A DNA stretch of 64,000 nt, taken from Rhabdonatronobacter sediminivivens (GTDB lineage: Bacteria; Pseudomonadota; Alphaproteobacteria; Rhodobacterales; Rhodobacteraceae). This document shows, in pieces, positions 43,208 to 51,546 of the stretch. The stretch covers positions 89,086 to 153,085 of the forward strand of contig NZ_JACBXS010000006.1 in assembly GCF_013415485.1 (NCBI RefSeq), written 5' to 3'. How positions within the stretch are numbered: position 1 is the first letter of the stretch; every line of letters starts with the position of its first letter. The notes under the pieces are model-generated. The model saw nothing but the letters and a program-made list of their open reading frames with translations, made no database searches and was not told the origin of the DNA. The position numbers and the translations under genes were made by a program.

Positions 43208-44625
43208 GGCGTGACCTCCAGCACTGAGGCGCGGATGCCCTGATCCTCCAGCCAGTAGCGGTGCAGCAGGTTACGTGCAGTTTCCAGCCGATAGGCGGCC
43301 GAGGCGCGCATGTCGTCGATGGGGGCGAAGTCCTGCGCGAAGGCCCCTTGGGCGGTGGCGATGGTGGCTTCGGTCCAGGGCTGGCCCAGCAGCGCGGCCT
43401 CGACCGCGGCGGCGCGTTTGGGGGTGGCAGCCATGCCGCCAAAGGCGATGCGCGCGGCGGTGACGGTGCCGTCGATGACGGTGATGTTGAACGCCCCGCA
43501 GAGCGCCGAGATATCCTGATCGAAGCGTTTGGATATCTTGTAGACGCGCAGGCGGTCGGGCTGGCGGGGGAGGGTGATGGCCTCGAGGAACTCACCGGGG
43601 CGGCGGTCCTGCTTGCCGTAACCGATGAAGAAATCCTCGAGCGACAGGGTGCGGCGGGTGGTGCCGTGGCGCAGGTGCAGCGTCGCGCCCAGCGCGATCA
43701 GGGGGGGCGGGCTGTCGCCGATGGGCGAGCCGTTGGCGATGTTGCCCCCCACCGTGGCGGCGTTGCGCACCTGTTCCGAGCCATAGCGGCGGATGAGTTC
43801 GGCGAAGGAGGGGTGCAGGGGGGCGATGGCGGCGCGCAGATCGGCCAGCGAGGCCATGGCGCCGATGCGGATTTCGGTGTCGGTCATGGCGATGCCGCGC
43901 AGCTCCGCCACCTGGGCCAGGAAGATCGCCGGGCGGATGTCCTGCATCCCCTTGGTCACCCAGAGGCCGACATCGGTGGCCCCTGCGACCAGCGTGGCCT
44001 CAGGGTGCGCGGCGTAGAGTGTGGCAAGTTCATCCGTGCTGCGGGGCATGTGGCAGGCGAGGGCGGGGGGCTGCCTGCCCCCGTCGCCTGACGGCGACTC
44101 CCCCGGGAGTATTTCGGGCAAGAAAATGGGGGCGGCGCGGTCCTGCGCGACCCAGTCGGGGACGGGGGCGGCCGTGGTGGCGTGGGCCGCGCGGAGGATG
44201 GGGGCGTAGCCGGTGCAGCGGCAGAGATTGCCGGCGAGTTGGTCGTCATGGTCGGTGGCGCCACTGGCGTGGGCCGTGACCATGGACATGACGAAGCCCG
44301 GGGTGCAGTAGCCGCATTGGCTGGCGTGATGGTCCACCATCGCCGTCTGCGCCGGGTGGGGGCTGTCCGGGGTGCCGATGCCTTCGACCGTGCGCACCGC
44401 CTTGCCCTGCAGTTGCGGCAGGAACAGGATGCAGGCATTGAGCGCGCGCGGGCCATCGGTGCCGGTCACCATCACCGTGCAGGCGCCGCAATCGCCCTCG
44501 TTGCAGCCCTCCTTGGTGCCGGTGAGGCCGCGATCCTCGCGCAGCCAGTCCAGCAGGGTGCGCGTGGGGTCGGTGATGGCCACGCGCATGGGCGTTCCGT
44601 TGAGCAGAAACGCAACTTCGGTCAT
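43204..44625 (-). CDS. xdhA: Xanthine dehydrogenase, FeS/FAD subunit
   Basis: A 473-residue small subunit. The plant-type 2Fe-2S cluster uses C41, C46, C49 and C65 (CNEGDCGACT). The second 2Fe-2S cluster lies in QCGYCTPG and LCRCTGYAP (about 100-145). The FAD domain (about 195-350) has VAGATDVG, ATVGGNIANGSPIGD. Electrons run from Mo in XdhB through these centres to NAD. Residues about 166-188, between the FeS and FAD domains, are encoded by a family C repeat (44060-44129), an in-frame insert described separately. First gene of the purine run. Confidence 0.94.
   Translation of the reverse strand: MTEVAFLLNGTPMRVAITDPTRTLLDWLREDRGLTGTKEGCNEGDCGACTVMVTGTDGPRALNACILFLPQLQGKAVRTVEGIGTPDSPHPAQTAMVDHHASQCGYCTPGFVMSMVTAHASGATDHDDQLAGNLCRCTGYAPILRAAHATTAAPVPDWVAQDRAAPIFLPEILPGESPSGDGGRQPPALACHMPRSTDELATLYAAHPEATLVAGATDVGLWVTKGMQDIRPAIFLAQVAELRGIAMTDTEIRIGAMASLADLRAAIAPLHPSFAELIRRYGSEQVRNAATVGGNIANGSPIGDSPPPLIALGATLHLRHGTTRRTLSLEDFFIGYGKQDRRPGEFLEAITLPRQPDRLRVYKISKRFDQDISALCGAFNITVIDGTVTAARIAFGGMAATPKRAAAVEAALLGQPWTEATIATAQGAFAQDFAPIDDMRASAAYRLETARNLLHRYWLEDQGIRASVLEVTP
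44060..44129. repeat. Family C repeat copy inside xdhA
   Basis: GGGAGTATTTCGGGCAAG plus a GGGGGCTGCCTGCCCCC palindrome, the same parts as the intergenic copies at 48308-48352 and 32886-32911. It is read through in frame in xdhA, giving LPEILPGESPSGDGGRQPPA. Confidence 0.75.
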
Positions 44626-44841
44626 GTCGAAAACCCGCCGCCTTCTCCCCCTGGTGAGGCTTTGCCCGGACCGCCCGATGCGGCGTAAAGCGATCCATGC
44701 GCCTTCTTCATCGGTTCAGGAAACCGGGCAATGCCGCCGCTGGCAAGGAAATTCTGTCAGGGATTGGCTGAAAGTGTTTCAATGCCGCAGGGATAATCAG
44801 CGCCCCTTTCGCGCGGGCGCGGGCAAGGCTAAGCTGGCGTC

Positions 44842-47800
44842 ATGACAAAGATGCCCCGATTCATCCACCTGCGCCTGCATACCGAATATTCCCTTCTGGA
44901 GGGGGCGGTTCCGCTCAAGCAATTGATAAAGCAATGCGAATCGCATGGAATGCCGGCGGTGGCGGTGACCGATACCGACAACATGTTCGCCGCGCTGGAG
45001 TTTTCGGTTCAGGCTGCGGGTGCAGGCGTGCAGCCGATCATCGGCTGCCAGATCTCGGTTGCCTACGACCCCGCGTTGCCTGGCGAAAAGCAGCGCGCGC
45101 CCGCGCCTGTCGTGCTGCTGGCGCAGGATGAAGCGGGGTACATGAACCTGATGAAGCTGAACTCCTGCCTGTATCTGGCCGATACCGGGCAGGTCCCGCA
45201 GGTCTCGGTGGAGGAACTGGAGCGCCATTGCGCCGGGCTGATCTGCCTGTCAGGCGGGGCCGAGGGGGCGGTGGGCAAGCTGGTGCAAGCCGGGCAGATG
45301 CCGAAGGCGCGCGCGCTGATGGAGCGGCTGGCGGCGATCTATCCGGACCGGCTTTATGTGGAATTGCAGCGCCATGCCGATGAGGACGGGCAGATGATGG
45401 CCGCCGAGGCCGCCACCGAGCGCGCCTTTGTGGAGATGGCCTATGACATGGACCTGCCGCTGGTGGCCACCAATGACGTCCATTTCCCCGATGCGAAGAT
45501 GTATGAGGCGCATGACGCGCTGCTGTGCATCAAGGACGGCGCCTATGTGGACCAGGCCGCCCCGCGCCGGCGCCTGACCCCGCAGCATTACCTGAAGACG
45601 CCCGAGGAGATGGCAGCCCTCTTCGCCGACCTGCCCGAGGCGCTGGAAAACACGGTGGAGATCGCGCGCCGCTGCGCCTTCAAGGCCGAGAAGCGCCCGC
45701 CGATCCTGCCGCGCTTTGCCGAGGATGAGGTGCAGGAGCTGCGCCGCCAGGCCAAGGAGGGGCTGGAGGCGCGGCTGGCCGTGATCCCCCATGCCGCCCC
45801 GGTGGAGGAATACCAGAAGCGGCTGGAGTTCGAGCTGGGCATCATCGAAGGCATGGGCTTTCCGGGCTATTTCCTGATCGTGGCCGATTTCATCAAATGG
45901 GCCAAGGAGCAGGACATTCCGGTGGGGCCGGGGCGCGGCTCGGGCGCGGGCTCGCTTGTGGCCTATGCGCTGACCATCACCGATCTGGACCCCTTGCGCT
46001 ACAAGCTGCTGTTCGAGCGGTTCCTGAACCCCGAACGTGTCTCCATGCCCGATTTCGACATCGATTTCTGCATGGACCGGCGCGAGGAGGTGATCCGCTA
46101 CACGCAAGAGAAATACGGGCGTGAGAAGGTGGGCCAGATCATCACCTTTGGCGCGCTGCTGTCCAAGGCCGCGGTGCGCGATGTGGGGCGCGTGTTGCAG
46201 ATGCCGTATGGGCAGGTGGACAAGCTGTCCAAGATGATCCCGGTCGAAGGGGTGAAGCCGGTCAGCATCGAGAAAGCGCTCGCCGATGAGCCGCGCCTGC
46301 GCGAGGCCGCCCGGGCCGAGGAGGTGGTGGACCGGCTGCTGACCTATGCGCAGGCGATCGAGGGGTTGTTGCGCAACGCTTCGACCCACGCCGCGGGGGT
46401 TGTGATCGGGGACCGGCCGCTGGATGCGCTGGTGCCGCTTTATCGCGACCCGCGCGCCGACATGCCCGCGACCCAGTTCAACATGAAATGGGTGGAACAG
46501 GCCGGGCTGGTGAAGTTCGACTTTCTGGGGTTGAAGACGCTGACGGTGATCCAGAATGCCATCGACATCCTGAAGCTGCGCGGGGTGGAGGTGGATATCG
46601 AGCGTATCCCGCTCGATGATGCCAGGACCTATGAGCTGTATGCCAGCGCCAAGACGGTGGCGGTGTTCCAGGTGGAAAGCTCTGGCATGATGGATGCGCT
46701 GCGGCGGATGAAGCCCACCTGCATCGAGGATATCGTGGCGCTGGTGGCGCTGTACCGTCCCGGCCCGATGGAGAACATCCCCACCTATTGCGAGGTGAAG
46801 AACGGGCAGCGGGCGCTCGAATCCATCCACCCCTCGATCGACCATATCCTGGAGGAAACGCAAGGCATCATCGTCTATCAGGAACAGGTGATGGAGATTG
46901 CCCAGGTCATGGCGGGGTATAGCCTTGGCCAGGCGGACCTGCTGCGCCGCGCCATGGGCAAGAAGATCGCCGAGGAGATGGCCAAGGAGCGCCCGAAATT
47001 CATCAAGGGCGCCACCGAGAATGGGGTGGACGCGAAGAAAGCCGGCGAAGTCTTTGACCTGCTGGAGAAATTCGCCAACTACGGCTTCAACAAGTCGCAC
47101 GCCGCCGCCTATGCGGTGGTCAGCTATCAGACGGCGTATCTGAAGGCGAATTACCCGGTGGAATTCATGGCCGGGGTGATGAATTGCGATATCCACCTGA
47201 CCGACAAGCTGTCGGTCTACAAGCGCGAGGTGGACCGGCTGGGTATCCCCGTGGTCCCGCCCTGCGTGAACCGGTCCGAGGCCAATTTCACCGTGGCCGA
47301 CGGGGCGCTGGTCTATGGGCTGGGGGCGCTGAAGAATGTGGGCGTGGAGGCGATGAAGATGATCGCCGCGGGCCGCGACGGGCGGGAGTTCGTCAGCCTG
47401 TTCGATCTGGCCCGGCGGGTGGATCTGAAGCGCATCGGCAAGCGCCCGCTGGAGATGCTGGCGCGCGCAGGCGCCTTTGACGTGCTGGACCGCAACCGCC
47501 GCCGGGTGTTCAACAATCTGGATACGCTGGTGGCGTGGTCAGCCTCGGTCCATGAGGCGCGGGCCTCGGCGCAGGTGTCGCTGTTCGGCGAGGCGGGCGA
47601 GGACCTGCCCGAGCCGCGCCTGAGCGATTGCGAAGACTGGCTACCCACCGAACGGCTGGGCGAGGAGCATCAGGCGGTGGGCTTTTACCTCTCGGGCCAT
47701 CCGCTGGACGATTATCGGGGCGCGTTGAAACGCAAGGATGTGCTGACCCTTGCCGAAGTGACCGCCCGGGCCGAGCGTGGGCCGCTGGTGGCGCGGATCG

Positions 47801-48285
47801 CGGGGTCGGTCTCGGCCCGGCAGGAGCGCAAATCGGCGCGCGGCAACCGCTTTGCCTTTGTGCAGATGTCGGACCCCACCGGGCTGTTCGAGGTGACGGT
47901 GTTTTCGGAAACGCTGGAAGCCGCGCGCCAGCATCTGGAGCCCGGCGCCAATGTGGTGCTGACGGTCGAGGCCACGATGGAGGCCGACACGCTGAAGCTG
48001 CTGGCGCGCGGGGCGCAGCCGGTGGATGTGGTGGTGGCCGATGCGGGCGCGCCGGGGCTGCGCATCCATATCGACGCGCCCGAGGCGGTTTCCGCCGTGG
48101 CGCGTCTGCTGGCGCGGTTTGGCGAAAGCCCGGCGCGCGGGCGGGGGCCGATCTGTTTCTGCGTCACCGATCCGGCCACGGGGCAAGAGGTCGATGTCTC
48201 GACCGGGCAGGCCCATGCGATCACGCCGCAACTGCGCGGGGCGGTGAAATCCCTCGATGGGGTGCTGGCGGTCGAGGAGTACTGA
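44842..48285 (+). CDS. dnaE: DNA polymerase III alpha subunit
   Basis: An 1147-residue replicative polymerase. The N-terminal PHP domain begins FIHLRLHTEYSLLEGAVPL in part; the polymerase palm has the catalytic PDFDIDF near 402, and GPGRGSGAGS lies just before it near 360. FANYGFNKSHAAAYA marks the fingers region, and the C-terminal OB-fold starts GPLVARIAGSVS near 975. Length and order match DnaE1, not the DnaE2 of error-prone repair. Divergent from xdhA across 216 bp; convergent with pcs. Confidence 0.96.
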   Translation: MTKMPRFIHLRLHTEYSLLEGAVPLKQLIKQCESHGMPAVAVTDTDNMFAALEFSVQAAGAGVQPIIGCQISVAYDPALPGEKQRAPAPVVLLAQDEAGYMNLMKLNSCLYLADTGQVPQVSVEELERHCAGLICLSGGAEGAVGKLVQAGQMPKARALMERLAAIYPDRLYVELQRHADEDGQMMAAEAATERAFVEMAYDMDLPLVATNDVHFPDAKMYEAHDALLCIKDGAYVDQAAPRRRLTPQHYLKTPEEMAALFADLPEALENTVEIARRCAFKAEKRPPILPRFAEDEVQELRRQAKEGLEARLAVIPHAAPVEEYQKRLEFELGIIEGMGFPGYFLIVADFIKWAKEQDIPVGPGRGSGAGSLVAYALTITDLDPLRYKLLFERFLNPERVSMPDFDIDFCMDRREEVIRYTQEKYGREKVGQIITFGALLSKAAVRDVGRVLQMPYGQVDKLSKMIPVEGVKPVSIEKALADEPRLREAARAEEVVDRLLTYAQAIEGLLRNASTHAAGVVIGDRPLDALVPLYRDPRADMPATQFNMKWVEQAGLVKFDFLGLKTLTVIQNAIDILKLRGVEVDIERIPLDDARTYELYASAKTVAVFQVESSGMMDALRRMKPTCIEDIVALVALYRPGPMENIPTYCEVKNGQRALESIHPSIDHILEETQGIIVYQEQVMEIAQVMAGYSLGQADLLRRAMGKKIAEEMAKERPKFIKGATENGVDAKKAGEVFDLLEKFANYGFNKSHAAAYAVVSYQTAYLKANYPVEFMAGVMNCDIHLTDKLSVYKREVDRLGIPVVPPCVNRSEANFTVADGALVYGLGALKNVGVEAMKMIAAGRDGREFVSLFDLARRVDLKRIGKRPLEMLARAGAFDVLDRNRRRVFNNLDTLVAWSASVHEARASAQVSLFGEAGEDLPEPRLSDCEDWLPTERLGEEHQAVGFYLSGHPLDDYRGALKRKDVLTLAEVTARAERGPLVARIAGSVSARQERKSARGNRFAFVQMSDPTGLFEVTVFSETLEAARQHLEPGANVVLTVEATMEADTLKLLARGAQPVDVVVADAGAPGLRIHIDAPEAVSAVARLLARFGESPARGRGPICFCVTDPATGQEVDVSTGQAHAITPQLRGAVKSLDGVLAVEEY

Positions 48286-48307
48286 GGCGGTGTTCGTGGC
48301 GGCCGGG

Positions 48308-48352
48308 GAAGGGGGGCCAGCCCCCATTGGAGTATTTTCCGGCAAGATGAAG
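48308..48352. repeat. Family C repeat with hairpin behind dnaE
   Basis: GGGGG-CCAG-CCCCC palindrome (48312-48325) followed by GGAGTATTTTCCGGCAAGAT. It lies between convergent dnaE and pcs and probably ends transcription. Confidence 0.65.
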
Positions 48353-48372
48353 CTGCAGGGCGGAGGCCCGGA

Positions 48373-49065
48373 TCAGCGGCGTTCCGGGAACATCTGCTGG
48401 ACGATGCCGACGAGTGCCAGGTAGAGCGTGGTGACGATCAGCCCCCAGGTAACTGCGGCGGGCTGGGCGAAATCGGCCCAGGCAGCCCAGGCGGCCAGCG
48501 CGGTCCAGACCAGCGCCACCGGCAGCGACAGGCTGCGCCAGCGTTCGGTGCGGACGGGATGGATGAATTTCAGTTGCGTGAACATCGACACCGCCAGCAA
48601 TCCGACGATCAACAGGATCAGCCAGAAGCCGGGTTGGGTGGCGAAGATCACCACTGCCGCCATGTTCCAGCAGGCCGGGAACCCCTGAAACGAGTTGTCC
48701 GCGGTTTTCATCCGGCTGTCGGCGAAATAGAGCACACTGGTAAAGGTGATCACGATGATGGCGATCCAGCCGGTCCAGCCCGGCAGTAGCCCCGACTGAA
48801 ACAGCGCGAAAGCCGGGATGAACACATAGGTCAGATAGTCGATGATCAGGTCCAGCAGCCCGCCGTCGATGATGGGGGCGTTCTTCTTGACCTGGTAGCG
48901 CCGCGCCAGCGGGCCGTCGATCCCGTCGACGATGAAAGCCACCACCAGCCACAGGAACATCATCGCCCAGTCCCCCTTGGCGGCCTCCAGCAGGGCCAGC
49001 ATGGCGAAGACGGCGCCGGTGGCTGTGAACAGATGGACGGAATAGGCACGGACGGTCTGATTCAT
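48373..49065 (-). CDS. pcs: Phosphatidylcholine synthase
   Basis: A 230-residue membrane CDP-alcohol phosphatidyltransferase with about seven helices. It condenses choline with CDP-diacylglycerol to phosphatidylcholine, a route found in Alphaproteobacteria and other host- or soil-associated bacteria. The signature DGIDGPLARRYQVKKNAPII, then DGGLLDLIIDYLTYV at about 45-80, is the Pcs form of the CDP-alcohol motif. Start ATG 49065. Separate from its neighbours. Confidence 0.92.
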   Translation of the reverse strand: MNQTVRAYSVHLFTATGAVFAMLALLEAAKGDWAMMFLWLVVAFIVDGIDGPLARRYQVKKNAPIIDGGLLDLIIDYLTYVFIPAFALFQSGLLPGWTGWIAIIVITFTSVLYFADSRMKTADNSFQGFPACWNMAAVVIFATQPGFWLILLIVGLLAVSMFTQLKFIHPVRTERWRSLSLPVALVWTALAAWAAWADFAQPAAVTWGLIVTTLYLALVGIVQQMFPERR

Positions 49066-49117
49066 GGCGGTCTTTTGCGGGAAAACGCGGGTATGTGCAA
49101 TCGCTCCTGTGAGCGGG

Positions 49118-50041
49118 TCAGGCCCTTGGGTGGGCATCGTTATAGATGCGCAACAACTGCGCGGAATCGACCGCCGTATAGACCTGCGTGGATTGCAGCG
49201 AGGCATGGCCCAGCAATTCCTGGATCGCGCGCAGATCGCCGCCCGCAGCCAGAAGATGGGTGGCAAAGGAATGGCGCAGCGCGTGGGGCGTGGCGCTGGC
49301 GGGCAGGCCCAGTTGCGCGCGGGCCTGCTCCATCACCCGGGCCACCTGGCGGCGGCTGAGCGCGCCGCCGCGGGCGGCGCGGAACAGCGGCGCGGCGGGG
49401 GCTTGCTGATGGGGGCAGGCGCGCAGATAGGCCGCGACCGCTGCCTGCGCCGCGGGCAGCACGGGCACCTGACGTTCGCGCCCACCCTTGCCGGTGATGC
49501 GCAGCGCGGGCGGCAGCGGCGCGTCGGCGCCGGTGAGGGTCAGCGCCTCGGACACGCGCAGCCCGCAGCCCCACAGCAGCGTCAGCACCGCAGCGTCGCG
49601 CAGGCCCTGCCAGTCATCGCGGTGTTGCAGGGGCACGGTGTCCAGCATGTCGCGGGCGGCTTCGGGCGACAGCGGGCGCGGCAGGCTGCGGTTGTGGCGC
49701 GGGCTGCGGGCCGAAAGGATGGCGGTGACGTCGATCCCCTCACGCTCGGCCGCCCAGCGCGCGAAGCTGCGCACTGCCGAAAGCCGCCGCGCCAGGCTGC
49801 GCGCGCCTGCGCCGCGGGCGCGTTCCCGGGCCATCCAGGCGCGCATGTCCGCCAGTTGCACCGCGCCCAGGCTGGCCAGCCCCGCAGGCCCGTCTTGATG
49901 CGTGCACCAGAAGGCCAGGAACCCGGCCACATCGGCGCGATAGGCGGCAATGGTGTTCTCCGCGGCCCCGTCCAGCGCCACCAGCCCCGCGCACCAGCGT
50001 TCCAGCGCATCGCGCATCCCCGCCGAGAGCGCCAGGCTCAT
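49118..50041 (-). CDS. xerC: Tyrosine recombinase XerC
   Basis: A 307-residue recombinase that resolves chromosome dimers at dif with XerD. All catalytic residues are present: R162, K185, H253, R256, H279 and nucleophile Y288. The N-terminal SAM-like DNA-binding domain (about 1-110) is normal. Position next to a DUF484 gene, with a 4-bp overlap, matches the conserved DUF484-xerC pair of Proteobacteria, so it is the housekeeping enzyme, not a phage integrase. Confidence 0.93.
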   Translation of the reverse strand: MSLALSAGMRDALERWCAGLVALDGAAENTIAAYRADVAGFLAFWCTHQDGPAGLASLGAVQLADMRAWMARERARGAGARSLARRLSAVRSFARWAAEREGIDVTAILSARSPRHNRSLPRPLSPEAARDMLDTVPLQHRDDWQGLRDAAVLTLLWGCGLRVSEALTLTGADAPLPPALRITGKGGRERQVPVLPAAQAAVAAYLRACPHQQAPAAPLFRAARGGALSRRQVARVMEQARAQLGLPASATPHALRHSFATHLLAAGGDLRAIQELLGHASLQSTQVYTAVDSAQLLRIYNDAHPRA

Positions 50042-50760
50042 GACAGCCAGCGGCGCATCGTGCGTTCGAATATCCCGGCGAAAAAGGCCAGCAGGTCGGT
50101 GCCCTGTCCGGGCTTGAACAGATGCGGGTCGTCGGAGCCCATGGCGAGCATGCCCGCCATGCGCCCTTGCCCCAGGTCCAGCTTCATCAGCGCCTCGGAC
50201 CGCAGATCGACCGCGCCCGGGCCGTACAGCTGATCCGTGGCCGGGATGTTCTGGCGCAGCACCACGTTGCGGGCCGGGTGGTTGCGCCCCTGGCTCATGT
50301 AACTGGCGATGAAGCCGGGTTCGACCACGCGCAGCACATCGCCGATGCGCGCCAGCGCCGGGTCCGCCCCGCTTTCGGCGCTTTCCAGCACCAGCCGGAT
50401 ACTGTCCACGCGCAGGATCTCGGCCACATCGCTGCCCAGCGTATGCAGGAAGCTTTCGAACTCATCCGGGTCCAGCATGCGCAGGACGGCGCGGTGTATC
50501 TGGTTGGTGCCCGACAGGTTGTCATAGGCCGCCGCGATCACCGCGCGATGGGTTTCCTCCAACCGGTCCAGCCGCGCTTCCAGCCGCTCCATGGCCAGCC
50601 CGCGCAGGTCCACGATATTGCGGCCCATCTGCGATTCCGAAGTCGTGACAAGGGCGTGCATCAGCTCCCTGTCATCCAGAACAAGCGCCGGATCCGCGAG
50701 GATCCGGGCGCGCAAGTCATCATCTATCGCGGCTGTCCGCGCGGTGTTTGTGGGTGCCAT
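50038..50760 (-). CDS. DUF484 (GAF-like) protein
   Basis: A 240-residue DUF484 protein: an N-terminal helical region with a coiled coil (LEARLDRLEETH) and a GAF-like C-terminal half (LRSEALMKLDLGQGRMAGMLAMGS). The family is widespread beside xerC but its role is unknown. Overlaps xerC by 4 bp. Confidence 0.88.
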   Translation of the reverse strand: MAPTNTARTAAIDDDLRARILADPALVLDDRELMHALVTTSESQMGRNIVDLRGLAMERLEARLDRLEETHRAVIAAAYDNLSGTNQIHRAVLRMLDPDEFESFLHTLGSDVAEILRVDSIRLVLESAESGADPALARIGDVLRVVEPGFIASYMSQGRNHPARNVVLRQNIPATDQLYGPGAVDLRSEALMKLDLGQGRMAGMLAMGSDDPHLFKPGQGTDLLAFFAGIFERTMRRWLS

Positions 50761-50813
50761 GACTGCCCCGAAGCTGCCTCAGGTTTATTGTTTGGGCGCC
50801 ACTATACCCCAGG

Positions 50814-51467
50814 TCAGAGAATTTTTTGACCGGTTTTTTCCCAATCCTTCATAAAAGTTGCCAATCCCGCATCGGTCAGCGGGTGGCTGGCCAGTTTGCG
50901 GATGACCTCGGGCGGGGCGGTCATCACATCGGCGCCGATGCGGGCGACATCGGCCACATGGTTCACGCTGCGGATTGACGCCGCCAGGATCTCGGTTCCG
51001 AAGCCGTAATTGTCATAGACCACGCGGATATCCTCGATCAGCTCGGTGCCGTCGATGCTGATGTCATCCAGCCGCCCGATGAAGGGCGAGATGAAGGTCG
51101 CCCCCGCCTTGGCGGCCAGAAGCGCCTGATTGACGGAAAAGCACAGGGTGACATTGACCATCTTCCCCTCGCCGGTGAGCACCTTGCAGGCCTTCAGCCC
51201 GTCCCAGGTCAGCGGCAGCTTGACGGCGATGTTGGGCGCGATCTCGGCCAGGTGGCGGCCCTCGGCGATCATCTTCTCGGCCTCCAGCGCCACCACTTCG
51301 GCGGACACCGGGCCATCGACGATGCCGCAGATTTCCTTGGTGACTTCCAGGATATCGCGCCCGGATTTCAGGATCAGCGAGGGGTTGGTGGTCACACCAT
51401 CCACCATGCCCAGATCGTTCAACTCGCGGATGGCATCCACATCCGCCGTATCGACAAAGAATTTCAT
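50814..51467 (-). CDS. fsa: Transaldolase-like fructose-6-phosphate aldolase
   Basis: A 217-residue single-domain TIM-barrel of the TalC/Fsa class. The Schiff-base lysine is K83 ([11 protein letters not shown]); other landmarks are [18 protein letters not shown] and [11 protein letters not shown]. It could act as transaldolase or as fructose-6-phosphate aldolase; the two cannot be told apart by eye. The ATG at 51467 is seven bases behind AAAGGGG, so it is preferred over the ATG at 51473. Divergent from priA. Confidence 0.9.
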   Translation of the reverse strand: MKFFVDTADVDAIRELNDLGMVDGVTTNPSLILKSGRDILEVTKEICGIVDGPVSAEVVALEAEKMIAEGRHLAEIAPNIAVKLPLTWDGLKACKVLTGEGKMVNVTLCFSVNQALLAAKAGATFISPFIGRLDDISIDGTELIEDIRVVYDNYGFGTEILAASIRSVNHVADVARIGADVMTAPPEVIRKLASHPLTDAGLATFMKDWEKTGQKIL

Positions 51468-51546
51468 CGCCATGCCCCTTTGGGTTGCAGCAGGTTTCTG
51501 GGCGCGTCATACCCTAAGGCCCGTCAGCCGCAAACCCCTGATTGCC

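Noticed and set aside
44626..44841. Promoters for dnaE and xdhA
   Set aside because: GGATAAT near 44790 resembles a -10, but the nearest TTG-type -35 is 22 bp away. Not strong enough to annotate.
51130..51546. N-terminal extension of priA
   Set aside because: The extra 139 codons lie on the complement of fsa and do not resemble PriA.
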